A stretch of 64,000 bases of DNA from Gordonia sp. SID5947. Lineage in GTDB: Bacteria > Actinomycetota > Actinomycetes > Mycobacteriales > Mycobacteriaceae. The first letter of the stretch is position 1; every line of letters begins with the position of its first letter. The position numbers were made by a program, and so were the translations under genes. The DNA lies in NCBI RefSeq assembly GCF_009862785.1, contig NZ_WWHU01000001.1, positions 2,542,001 to 2,606,000 on the forward strand, read 5' to 3'. Below the pieces are notes generated by a model. That model searched no databases. It was not told the DNA's origin and saw nothing but the letters and a program-made list of their open reading frames with translations. Positions 44,833-53,161 of this stretch are shown here, one piece after another.

Positions 44833-46260
44833 TCAGAGAATCGGCGCGGGCGTGTAACCGGCCGCATCCGGGTAGTCGGCGATGACCTTCTCCGCAGCGG
44901 CGACGACGTCGGCCACCTGTTGCTCGGCCGCACCGACGAACACCGTCTTGTCGGCGAGGAGCTCGTCGAGCTGCGCACGATCGAGCGGAATGCGGTCATC
45001 GCCGGCCAGCCGGTCGAGCAGATCGGGTTCACGGCCCTGCTCACGCATGGCAAGCGCGACCGCGACCGCGTTCTCCTTGATCGCCTCGTGTGCGGCCTCG
45101 CGGCCGACCCCGGCCCGTATCGAAGCCATCAGCACCTTGGTGGTGGCGAGGAACGGCAGGTAGCGGTCGAGCTCGTTCGCGATCACCGCCGGATAGGCAC
45201 CGAACTCGGCGAGCACGGTCAGGAAGGTCTCCATGAGGCCGTCGATGGCGAAAAAGGCATCCGGGAGTGCGACGCGGCGGACCACAGAACAGAAGACATC
45301 GCCCTCGTTCCATTGCGCTCCCGCGAGCTCGGCTGCCATCGAACCGTAGCCGCGCAGGATGACCTGGAGTCCGTTGACACGCTCGCAGCTGCGGGTGTTC
45401 ATCTTGTGCGGCATGGCCGAGCTGCCGACCTGGCCCGGCTGGAACCCTTCGGTCACCAGTTCGTGACCGGCCATCAACCGGATGGTGTGAGCCAACGACG
45501 ACGGTCCCGCCGCCATCTGGACCAGCGCCGACACCACATCGTGGTCGAGGGACCTCGGGTAGATCTGGCCCACCGAGGTCAGGGAGCGCGCGAACCCGAG
45601 GTGATCGGCGACCCGCGCCTCGAGGTCGGCGAGTTTCGTGGCGTCGCCGCCGAGGAGGTCGAGCATGTCCTGCGAGGTCCCCATCGGCCCCTTGATGCCG
45701 CGCAGCGGATAGCGGTCGATGAGCTCACGCAGACGGGTCAGCGCGATCATCAGTTCGTCGGCCGCGCTGGCGAACCGCTTGCCGAGCGTCGTCGCCTGAG
45801 CGGCCACGTTGTGGCTACGCCCGGCCATGACCACCGTCGAATACTGGGCGGCCCGCTCGGCGGTGCGAGCGAGCACCGCGACACCATGAGCATGCACGTG
45901 TTCGAGTGAGCGCAGTATCTGCAGCTGCTCGACGTTCTCGGTGAGGTCACGGCTGGTCATGCCCTTGTGGATCTGCTCGTGACCGGCGAGCGCGTTGAAC
46001 TCCTCGATCCGCGCCTTCACGTCGTGGCGGGTGACCCGTTCACGTTCGGCGATCGAGTCGAGGTCGATCTGGTCGACGACCTTCTCGTAGTCGGCGATCG
46101 CACCGTCGGGTACGTCGATACCCAGATCGCGCTGGGCCTTGAGCACAGCGATCCACAGTTGGCGCTCGAGAGCGATCTTGTGACGCGACGACCAGAGTTC
46201 CGCGAGGTCGGCGGACGCATAACGACTGGCCAGAACGTTGGAGATGGCAGGCTTCGACAC
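44833..46260 (-). CDS. purB: Adenylosuccinate lyase
   Basis: A 475-residue lyase acting twice in purine synthesis (SAICAR to AICAR; adenylosuccinate to AMP). The fumarase-superfamily signature GQVGSSAMPHKMN holds the catalytic Ser loop; MAGRSHNVAAQATTLG and KGMTSRDLTEN are also typical. The GTG at 46260 gives the usual N-terminus (SKPAISNVLASRYAS); TACACT lies six bases upstream, so the mRNA is probably leaderless. The upstream extension to 46377 is not supported. Confidence 0.97.
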   Translation of the reverse strand: MSKPAISNVLASRYASADLAELWSSRHKIALERQLWIAVLKAQRDLGIDVPDGAIADYEKVVDQIDLDSIAERERVTRHDVKARIEEFNALAGHEQIHKGMTSRDLTENVEQLQILRSLEHVHAHGVAVLARTAERAAQYSTVVMAGRSHNVAAQATTLGKRFASAADELMIALTRLRELIDRYPLRGIKGPMGTSQDMLDLLGGDATKLADLEARVADHLGFARSLTSVGQIYPRSLDHDVVSALVQMAAGPSSLAHTIRLMAGHELVTEGFQPGQVGSSAMPHKMNTRSCERVNGLQVILRGYGSMAAELAGAQWNEGDVFCSVVRRVALPDAFFAIDGLMETFLTVLAEFGAYPAVIANELDRYLPFLATTKVLMASIRAGVGREAAHEAIKENAVAVALAMREQGREPDLLDRLAGDDRIPLDRAQLDELLADKTVFVGAAEQQVADVVAAAEKVIADYPDAAGYTPAPIL

Positions 46261-46266
46261 GTGGAC

Positions 46267-46272
46267 AGTGTA
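46267..46272 (-). promoter_or_regulatory. -10 box of a leaderless promoter for purB
   Basis: TACACT followed by six bases (GTCCAC) and GTG on the minus strand; the same box and spacing precede the HIT gene at 63258. Confidence 0.65.
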
Positions 46273-46330
46273 GTCGCGCGCGCCGCCGACCGAATCCGGA
46301 CCCGGGCGGTCACGACGGGACCCGATCAGC

Positions 46331-46756
46331 TCAGAGCGCGAAACACGCCCAACCCGAGCCGTAGCCCTGGTGCACACGCAGGACCGTCACCGGCCCCTGG
46401 ACGCCGCCCTGTTTGGCGTACAACAACCGATTTCCGATCCGCCGCGGCACCCATCGAACCGTCGCGATGGCCCCGTCGGCCTGCGCCGCACCGATGAACC
46501 GTTCCGGGTAGCCCTGCGCGCGTTCCCAGAAGGTGACCGGACCCGACGTGTTGACGTCGACGGTCAGGTTGTAGAGGCATCCGGTGCCATAGACCACCGA
46601 CGAGAACGGCACGCCCGCGTCGACCTTGCCCACCGGGGCGGCACCTGCCGACCCCGGCGACGCCACCGCCAACCCCACGATCGAGAGCGCCGTCGCGAGA
46701 AGGGCGGACAGTGTGGCCGTCCCGCGTCGCCCCACCGTTTGTCGCTTCGACACCAT
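46331..46756 (-). CDS. Small secreted protein, 141 aa
   Basis: An exported protein with a signal peptide at about residues 1-40 (ending GSAGAAP) and a mature domain of about 100 residues containing two cysteines (TGCLYN, GWACFAL) likely joined by a disulfide and several beta strands (PVTFWERAQGYP, VRWVPRR). GGAGGGGAC precedes the ATG at 46756. It follows the TetR gene by 26 bases on the same strand. I recognise only a general mycobacterial-type secreted protein; function unknown. Confidence 0.8.
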   Translation of the reverse strand: MVSKRQTVGRRGTATLSALLATALSIVGLAVASPGSAGAAPVGKVDAGVPFSSVVYGTGCLYNLTVDVNTSGPVTFWERAQGYPERFIGAAQADGAIATVRWVPRRIGNRLLYAKQGGVQGPVTVLRVHQGYGSGWACFAL

Positions 46757-46782
46757 GTCCCCTCCACTCGTACGTTCGTTTG

Positions 46783-47376
46783 TCATTCACGCGGCGCGAG
46801 AACCTCGATGACCTCGTGCAGCGCTTCCCTCGCGGCCGCATACGGACTGCCCTGCCGCTGACCGAGCGCCCCGACGACGGCCCCGTCCTCCACGGCGATC
46901 AGTTGCCGGACATGCATCGGTTCGGCGAGCCGGAAGGACTTCTGCAACACATCGGAATGCATCTCCGCCAGCAGGACCCGGCGGTCGATCACGACCTCAC
47001 GCAACCGCGGATAGCGGGCGGCCAAGGCGATCGTCTCGTACCGCGCGGACAGTGTCTGGATGGTCGTGTCGGGGCCGATGAACACCTCGGCGAGGGCGTC
47101 GGCGGTGGCCTGCCCGCCACGTCGTCGTCGGGGCAGGGCATCTCGACGCGCAGCGATGCAGTCCTCGTCGTTGCGGCACACGTGGGCAGCCGCCTCGGCC
47201 ATCAGATCCTCCAGGGACCCGAAGTAGTACGTGGTCGACGCGAGGGGCAATTGCGCACGATCCGCGACGGCGCGATGGCGCACGGCGTCGAATCCCCCTT
47301 CGAGCAGCAATGCGCCGGCGGCCTCGATCAGGCGGGACCGCCGTCGCAGTCCCTTCGGGGTGGCCGCCGACGTCAT
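46783..47376 (-). CDS. TetR-family regulator
   Basis: A 197-residue TetR regulator with HTH at about residues 28-60 (AVADRAQLPLASTTYYFGSLEDLM) and a ligand domain ending in a long helix. It stands at the head of a unit with the secreted-protein gene. An inverted repeat lies just upstream. A TetR gene (Rv0775) also lies in the purD-purB interval in M. tuberculosis; whether they correspond is unknown. Confidence 0.85.
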   Translation of the reverse strand: MTSAATPKGLRRRSRLIEAAGALLLEGGFDAVRHRAVADRAQLPLASTTYYFGSLEDLMAEAAAHVCRNDEDCIAARRDALPRRRRGGQATADALAEVFIGPDTTIQTLSARYETIALAARYPRLREVVIDRRVLLAEMHSDVLQKSFRLAEPMHVRQLIAVEDGAVVGALGQRQGSPYAAAREALHEVIEVLAPRE

Positions 47377-47386
47377 GGAAACATGC

Positions 47387-47422
47387 TGCCAAAGGCATTA
47401 CCTGCAACGGGTTGCTTTGGCA
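47387..47422. promoter_or_regulatory. Inverted repeat upstream of the TetR gene
   Basis: TGCCAAAG (47387-47394) and CTTTGGCA (47415-47422) form a perfect 8-base inverted repeat, 10 bases from the TetR start codon; TGCC-AAA-GGCA is also palindromic by itself. Confidence 0.45.
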
Positions 47423-47474
47423 AAAGCCGCTACGCGGTCGACGAATTCAGGGTATCGGCGGACACCGCCGCAGG

Positions 47475-47666
47475 TCAGCGGTCACTCCGCGGCCGACCGA
47501 AGTGGCACCCGACATCGATGTCTTCGATGAGCCGGGGACTCGGGTTTCCGGTCCAGAAATCCGGCGAGAGATCCGGCCAGAGGTATGCAGCGCCCTCCTG
47601 CATGGCGACCGCGCTCGACCACGCAGCGCGAAGCGGCCGGGCGGTAAGCCAGAGGTCACGGGCCAT
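47475..47666 (-). CDS. Possible 63-residue protein divergent from the MMPL gene
   Basis: An open frame from ATG 47666 with AAGG just upstream; about three quarters of its third codon positions are G or C. The product starts MARDLWLTARPL and contains no recognised domain. Its start lies only 15 bases from the first CstR-type operator, whereas the second operator is close to the MMPL gene, which suggests two divergent regulated promoters. The rest of the 372-bp gap (47377-47748) holds only the operators and the TetR inverted repeat. Confidence 0.35.
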   Translation of the reverse strand: MARDLWLTARPLRAAWSSAVAMQEGAAYLWPDLSPDFWTGNPSPRLIEDIDVGCHFGRPRSDR

Positions 47667-47680
47667 ACCTTGCCGTCTAT

Positions 47681-47696
47681 ATACCCCGTGGGGTAT
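47681..47696. promoter_or_regulatory. CstR/CsoR-type operator 1
   Basis: ATACCCC-GT-GGGGTAT, a perfect inverted repeat of the form bound by CsoR-family repressors. It lies 15 bases upstream of the small minus-strand frame. Confidence 0.8.
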
Positions 47697-47716
47697 TGTT
47701 CCGCTCACGAGATTCG

Positions 47717-47732
47717 ATACCCCCTGGGGTAT
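47717..47732. promoter_or_regulatory. CstR/CsoR-type operator 2, before the MMPL gene
   Basis: ATACCCC-CT-GGGGTAT, the same 7-2-7 palindrome, ending 16 bases before the MMPL start codon and so overlapping its promoter or leader. Confidence 0.85.
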
Positions 47733-47748
47733 ATGGGAGGGCAAGGTT

Positions 47749-49893
47749 GTGACAACTACCGCACACGCAGAGGAGAGAGCCGACCGGAGTCGGCCGGGCC
47801 GCCTCGGATGGCTCGGCAACTGGACCGCGACCCATCGACGCTGGGTGTTCGCGACCTGGACACTGCTCGTGATCTGCCTCGGCGCCGTGGCACCGTCGGT
47901 GTTCGATTCCCTGGCCGGCGCGGGCTGGCAGGCCAACGGCTCAGAGTCAGTGGCGGTGCGCGACCTCGCGCAGGAGCACTTCGGCGGGAGCTCCTCCGCC
48001 GCCGTGCAGGTGGTGATCCACGCGGATTCCCAACAGATCTCCAGCCCCGAGGTGCAACAGACGATCGACGAGATCACCCGCCTCGCCGCGTCGGACAACC
48101 GGTTCGGCGACGTCGTCCCACCGCAACAGGGGATGACGATCAGCCAAGACGGGCACACCGGAATCGTCCTGGTCGGCGCCGCGGGCACGGCCGACGACAT
48201 GGTGAAGGCGGTCGACGATCACAAGAACGATCTGACCGCCTTGTCCGGCAACGGAATCGACGTCTATCCGACCGGCGCGTCTGCGTTGTGGAGCGACTTC
48301 AACAAGGCCAATCACGAGGCCATGATCAAGGCCGAGATGGTCTCGTGGCCGATCACGCTGGCGATCATGGTGATCGCGTTCGGATCATTGGTGGCCGCGG
48401 GTCTTCCGCTGCTGTTGACCATCGCCGGTCTCGTGGCCTCTGCCGGCGCACTCGTGGTGCTCAACATGGTCACGCCGATTTCGGTGTGGGCCATGAACTT
48501 TGCCATGATGTTCGCGCTCGCACTCGGCATCGACTACGCCCTGTTCGTCGTGTCGCGCTTCAGGGCCGCGCTGGCCGAACGCACTGATCCGGTCGCCGCC
48601 ACCGCAGAGACGATGGACACCGCGGGCAAGGCCGTCCTGCTGTCCGGCCTCACTGTTCTGGTGAGCCTGTCCGCTGTCCTCTTGGTGCCCGCCCCGGCAG
48701 TACGGACGATGGCAGTAGGCATCATGGTGGCAGTGGTCTTCGTCCTGGCCGCAACCATGACGTTGTTGCCCGCAGCGCTCGGCGCTCTCGGCACCAGAGT
48801 CAACGCAGTCTCGTTGCCCTGGGCGAAACGCCAGAAACATCGGTCGCCGACGTTCGCCGCATGGGGCAACCTGCTGCATCGCCATCCGTGGCCGTTCGCG
48901 CTCGCCTCGCTCGCGATCCTGATCGCGTTGGCGTTGCCGGTCATCGGGATCAAGGTCGCCATGCCCTCGATCAGCGTGGTGCCCGAGGACGCACCGGTCC
49001 GCCAGGGCTATGAGGTCGTCCAGGAGTCGATGGGCGAAGGCGCGCCCGGCGCCCTGCAGATCGTTGTCCCGCAGGCACAGGCGGACCAAACCTCGGCCGC
49101 CGCATCGACGGTACCGGGTGTCGCCGCGGTCACTCCCCCGCAACCGGCTGCCGACGATTCGGGATACGCAATGCTGCAGGCGATTCCGGACGTCGATCCA
49201 TCCGATCCACTGATGAACGACATCGTTGCGGATCTGCGCGGATCACTGCCGGCCGACGCGCTCGTCGGCGGCGCACCCGCCGAGAACATCGATCTTCAGC
49301 AAGCCTTGAACGATTGGTTCCCCATCGTGGTCGCAGTGATCCTCACCCTCGGATTCCTGCTGCTGTTGATCGCACTGCAAGCGCCGTTGATCGCGCTACT
49401 GGGTACGGTGGTGAGCCTGCTGTCCACCGCCGCCGCATTCGGGGTCGCGCGCCTGATCTTCCAGGACGGTCACGGGTCCGGGCTGCTCGGCTTCCAAGCG
49501 CAGGGCTTCCTGGACGGCTGGGGTCCGGTGTTCTTCTTCGCGATGATCTTCGCGATCGCGATGGACTACACCGTCTTCCTGCTCGCGACGGCGAAGGAGC
49601 ACTACGAACGCTCGAACGACCCGAAGGTAGCGCACATCGACGGGCTCGCCCACTCCGGGCGGATCATCTTCGCTGCCGCAGCCGTGATGGTCGCAGTGTT
49701 CTTCACCTTCGCGCTCGCACAGCCGTTGCCACCGAAGGAGATGGGCATCATCCTGGGCGTCGCCGTCCTGTTGGACGCCACGCTGATCCGATTGGTGCTA
49801 CTGCCCGTCCTGCTACGACTCACCGGCCACGGCGCGTGGTGGAGTCCGGCATGGCTGCGCCGCATCCTTCCCGCGATCTCCTTCGGTCACTGA
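47749..49893 (+). CDS. MMPL/RND-family transporter in a CstR-type regulon
   Basis: A 714-residue inner-membrane transporter with two MMPL modules. Helix 1 is at about residues 35-55, followed by a large outer loop (about 60-185), helices 2-6, a second outer loop (about 400-530) and helices 8-12. Typical MMPL sequences are MFALALGIDYALFVVSRFRAAL and FFFAMIFAIAMDYTVFLLATAKEHY, whose Asp-Tyr pairs form the proton relay. The GTG at 47749 follows GGGAGGGCAAGG. Operator 2 lies at its promoter, and a CstR-like gene with its own operator follows. A substrate linked to sulfur or lipid stress is inferred only from that control. Confidence 0.88.
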   Translation: MTTTAHAEERADRSRPGRLGWLGNWTATHRRWVFATWTLLVICLGAVAPSVFDSLAGAGWQANGSESVAVRDLAQEHFGGSSSAAVQVVIHADSQQISSPEVQQTIDEITRLAASDNRFGDVVPPQQGMTISQDGHTGIVLVGAAGTADDMVKAVDDHKNDLTALSGNGIDVYPTGASALWSDFNKANHEAMIKAEMVSWPITLAIMVIAFGSLVAAGLPLLLTIAGLVASAGALVVLNMVTPISVWAMNFAMMFALALGIDYALFVVSRFRAALAERTDPVAATAETMDTAGKAVLLSGLTVLVSLSAVLLVPAPAVRTMAVGIMVAVVFVLAATMTLLPAALGALGTRVNAVSLPWAKRQKHRSPTFAAWGNLLHRHPWPFALASLAILIALALPVIGIKVAMPSISVVPEDAPVRQGYEVVQESMGEGAPGALQIVVPQAQADQTSAAASTVPGVAAVTPPQPAADDSGYAMLQAIPDVDPSDPLMNDIVADLRGSLPADALVGGAPAENIDLQQALNDWFPIVVAVILTLGFLLLLIALQAPLIALLGTVVSLLSTAAAFGVARLIFQDGHGSGLLGFQAQGFLDGWGPVFFFAMIFAIAMDYTVFLLATAKEHYERSNDPKVAHIDGLAHSGRIIFAAAAVMVAVFFTFALAQPLPPKEMGIILGVAVLLDATLIRLVLLPVLLRLTGHGAWWSPAWLRRILPAISFGH

Positions 49894-50226
<333 letters not shown>

Positions 50227-50278
50227 CCACTCGATTCAACCCGTCACCGATGACCACGACGCACAGGAGATGAGACCG

Positions 50279-50674
50279 ATGCAGCTCGCCTACGCCACCA
50301 CATTGCAGACCACGTTCGACGACGCCGTGGCACGCACGCGAGAAGCGCTGTCCGAGCAGGGCTTCGGCGTGCTCACCGAGATCGACGTGACGGCGACACT
50401 TAAGCAGAAACTCGACCAGGACATGGAGAACTACTTGATCCTGGGCGCCTGCAACCCTCCGTTGGCCCACGGCGCACTCGACGTCGATCGGCAGATCGGG
50501 CTGCTGCTGCCGTGCAATGTCGTCGTCCGCGACGACACCGCCACTGCGGGGAACGTGATCGTCGAGGCGATGAACCCGGACATCATGGTCACCGTCACCG
50601 ATGCGCCGGGCCTTCGGGACGTTGCGGCCGCCGCGTCCGAGAAACTGCAGGCCGCCATCGCGGCGCTGTCCTGA
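50279..50674 (+). CDS. DUF302 protein
   Basis: A 131-residue DUF302 protein (TTLQTTFDDAVARTREALSEQGFGVLTEIDV; ILGACNPPLAHGALD; LLPCNVVVRDD). The GACNP and LLPCN cysteines are conserved in this family. DUF302 genes often sit beside CsoR-family or sulfur-handling genes; biochemical function is unproven. AGGAGATGAGACCG precedes the ATG at 50279. Together with the regulator and the MMPL gene it makes up the CstR-type regulon. Confidence 0.85.
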   Translation: MQLAYATTLQTTFDDAVARTREALSEQGFGVLTEIDVTATLKQKLDQDMENYLILGACNPPLAHGALDVDRQIGLLLPCNVVVRDDTATAGNVIVEAMNPDIMVTVTDAPGLRDVAAAASEKLQAAIAALS

Positions 50675-50712
50675 CGACCCTCGACCACCGAGCCCCGACC
50701 CGCGGCTCACTT

Positions 50713-50754
50713 CGATGACTGAGATGACACATATTTGTGTTATCTCAGTCATCG
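50713..50754. promoter_or_regulatory. 18-bp inverted repeat, operator of the GbsR/ABC operon
   Basis: Arms of 18 bases with one mismatch (outer part CGATGACTGAGAT) surround a 6-base A/T-rich loop (ATATTT). The element ends 15 bases before the start of the GbsR-like gene and must overlap its promoter. Confidence 0.75.
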
Positions 50755-50769
50755 GTGCATAGTTGGTCC

Positions 50770-51299
50770 ATGCCCGATGACGCACAGCTCACCTTCGCCG
50801 ATCACATGGCGCGCTATTACGCGCGGCGGTTCAGCTTTCCCCGATGGTCGGACGGGTCATCGGTTACCTGTCCGTCTGCGACCCACCAGGACAGAGCATC
50901 GCCGAACTGAGCGAAGCTCTGCTCGCCAGCCGCAGCGCGATCAGTGGCGCGATCGAGAACCTCGAGAACCTGGGCGTCGTCAGACGCACCCGGACGCGCG
51001 GCGAACGGATGGACCGCATCGCCGTCGACTTGTCGACGCCGCGCTCGCTCGGTTTCGACATGAGCGAGTACGAGGAGTTGGCCGAACTCGCCCGCGAAGG
51101 CCTCGAGGTCATCGGCAACGCGACCGCGGAACGTCGCGCGGCGCTGTCCGAGACCGCTGCCCTCGCCGACTTCCTCGTCGACCGGATGCCTGCCCTCTAC
51201 GAGGAATGGAAGAAGCACCGTGCAGCACTGGTCGCCTCGGGTGACCTCTACGACCCGAACGCCGAGGCGACAGCCGGCGAGAACGGAGACCGGACATGA
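50770..51299 (+). pseudogene. GbsR/MarR-type regulator with an apparent frameshift near its start
   Basis: The N-terminal 22 residues (from ATG 50770, with LTFADHMARYYARRFSFP) and the rest of a GbsR-like winged-helix protein (VGRVIGYLSVCDPPGQSIAEL onward) are in different frames. The break falls at the CCCC run at 50836-50840: one more C would give ...SFPPMVGRVIG... and a single protein of about 176 residues. As printed, a shorter version starting at ATG 50844 remains, lacking the first helix. It is either a real mutation or an error in a homopolymer. It is coupled to the ABC ATPase gene by ATGA and preceded by a strong operator. Confidence 0.8.
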
Positions 51300-52279
51300 C
51301 CACGCAAAACAGGCGGCAGACGGCGATCGAGGCCGGCGGGTTGGTGAAACGATACGACGACAAGCTAGTCCTCGACGGCCTCGACCTGAGCGTCCTGCGC
51401 GGTGAGGTCTTCGCGCTGTTGGGGCCCAACGGTTCCGGCAAGACCACCACCGTGAACATCCTGTCGACCCTGATCGAGGCCGATGCCGGACACGTCGTCG
51501 TCGGCGGTCACGATCTGGCCGTCGACCCGAACGGGATCCGATCCATCATCGGCGTGACCGGGCAGTTCGCCGCCCTCGACGACCTGCTCACCGGCCGGGA
51601 GAACCTCCAGCTGATGGCCGCGCTCAACCACCTCGGCCGCGGTCCCGGACGCGCACGGGTGGATGGATTGCTGGCTGATTTCGACCTCGTCGACGCTGCC
51701 GACCGGGCGGTGTCCACGTACTCCGGGGGCATGCGCCGACGTCTCGATCTCGCCATGACGCTGGTGTCGACACCGGAGGTGATATTTCTCGACGAACCGA
51801 CCACCGGTCTCGACCCGCGCAGCCGGCGGACCCTGTGGGACACCATCTCCGGTCTGGCGAGCGACGGGGTGACGATCTTCCTGACCACGCAGTACCTCGA
51901 GGAGGCCGATCGTCTCGCCGATCGCGTCGCCGTCCTCGACCGGGGTTCGATCGTCGCCCAGGGCACGCCATCCGAACTGAAGAACCTCGTCCCGGGCTCA
52001 TCGATCCGCCTCGTCTTCGCCGACGAGGAGACCTTCGAGCGCGCGCGGGCGGTGTTTCCCGACGCGGGCGCCGTCGCCGGTGCGCGCCGACTGGATCTGT
52101 CGACGGACGACACGGTTCGGTCCTTGCGAGAAGCGCTGGGGCGCATCGAGTCCGAACAGCTCGACCTCGTCGACGTCTCGGTGCACACGGCCAGCCTCGA
52201 CGACGTCTTCTTCGCCTTGACCGGTCGCACCGAGCCCCGACCCGGCATCACCCCCACCCCGCATCGAGGAGCAGCCTGA
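51296..52279 (+). CDS. ABC transporter ATP-binding protein, DrrA type
   Basis: A 327-residue ATPase with Walker A GPNGSGKTTT, signature STYSGGMRRRLDLA, Walker B VIFLDEPTTGLD and a C-terminal DrrA-type domain. It drives a two-gene exporter with the following permease. DrrAB systems export antibiotics or lipids; substrate unknown. Overlaps the regulator by ATGA and the permease by one base. Confidence 0.92.
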   Translation: MTTQNRRQTAIEAGGLVKRYDDKLVLDGLDLSVLRGEVFALLGPNGSGKTTTVNILSTLIEADAGHVVVGGHDLAVDPNGIRSIIGVTGQFAALDDLLTGRENLQLMAALNHLGRGPGRARVDGLLADFDLVDAADRAVSTYSGGMRRRLDLAMTLVSTPEVIFLDEPTTGLDPRSRRTLWDTISGLASDGVTIFLTTQYLEEADRLADRVAVLDRGSIVAQGTPSELKNLVPGSSIRLVFADEETFERARAVFPDAGAVAGARRLDLSTDDTVRSLREALGRIESEQLDLVDVSVHTASLDDVFFALTGRTEPRPGITPTPHRGAA

Positions 52280-53079
52280 TGTCCACACTCACCTACGCCG
52301 TCGAGGACTCCGCGACGATGCTGCGCCGAAGCCTGCGGCGCATCGTCCGCTATCCGTCGATGACGGTTCTGCTGGTCGGCATGCCGATCGTGTTCCTGTT
52401 GCTGTTCGTCTATGTGTTCGGCGGGCAGTTGGGCGCCGACATGGTCACCCCCTCCGGCAACACGGGACGAGCCGCCTACCTCGACTACGTCGTACCCGGT
52501 GTCCTGCTGATCACGGTGGCGGCCGCGGTGCAGGGCACCTCGATCTCCGTCGCCATGGACATGACGTCGGGCATCATCGCACGATTCCGGACGATGGCCA
52601 TCAGCCGATCATCGGTGCTCACCGGGCACGTGATCGGGAGCCTGCTCCAGACGCTCGCCAGTCTCATCGTGGTACTCGTCGTCGCCATCGCCCTGGGGTT
52701 CCGCCCGTCGGCGACGCCGATCGAGTGGCTGGCGGCACTCGGCATGTTGGCCCTGTTCTCGGTGGCGCTGATCTGGCTGGCGGTGTATCTCGGCCTGTCG
52801 GCGAAGAGTGTCGAGACCGCCAGCAACACCCCGATGTTCCTGACCTTGCTGCCGTTCCTGGGCAGTGGGTTCGTGCCGACCGAGTCGATGCCTGCCGGTC
52901 TCCGGCAGTTCGCCGAGTATCAGCCGTTCACCCCGGTCGCCGAGACGTTGCGCGGGCTGCTCAGCGGCACCGCGATCGGAACCGGCACCGCGGTCGCCGC
53001 GCTCGCGTGGAGCGTCGGGATCGCCGTCGTCTCGTATGTCGCCGCCATGCGCACCTACGACCGTCGTCGGGTGGCCTGA
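52279..53079 (+). CDS. ABC-2 type permease, DrrB type
   Basis: A 266-residue membrane protein with six predicted helices (first at about residues 32-50, FLLLFVYVFGGQ), the ABC2 motif region LDYVVPGVLLITVAAAVQGT, and ETASNTPMFLTLLPFLGSGFVPTESMP before the last helices. Partner of the ATPase. ATG shares one base with the ATPase stop (TGATG). Confidence 0.9.
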   Translation: MSTLTYAVEDSATMLRRSLRRIVRYPSMTVLLVGMPIVFLLLFVYVFGGQLGADMVTPSGNTGRAAYLDYVVPGVLLITVAAAVQGTSISVAMDMTSGIIARFRTMAISRSSVLTGHVIGSLLQTLASLIVVLVVAIALGFRPSATPIEWLAALGMLALFSVALIWLAVYLGLSAKSVETASNTPMFLTLLPFLGSGFVPTESMPAGLRQFAEYQPFTPVAETLRGLLSGTAIGTGTAVAALAWSVGIAVVSYVAAMRTYDRRRVA

Positions 53080-53161
53080 TCGGCCCGTCGCGCCACATCC
53101 GTCACACCTCGGCGTGGCGCGTCCGGCGTGTTTCGAACCACCGATCCCGCACCAGTAATCT

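Noticed and set aside
46711..47748. Long upstream extension of the MMPL frame
   Set aside because: It crosses the TetR gene and both operators; the signal GGGAGGGCAAGG and family N-terminus place the start at 47749.
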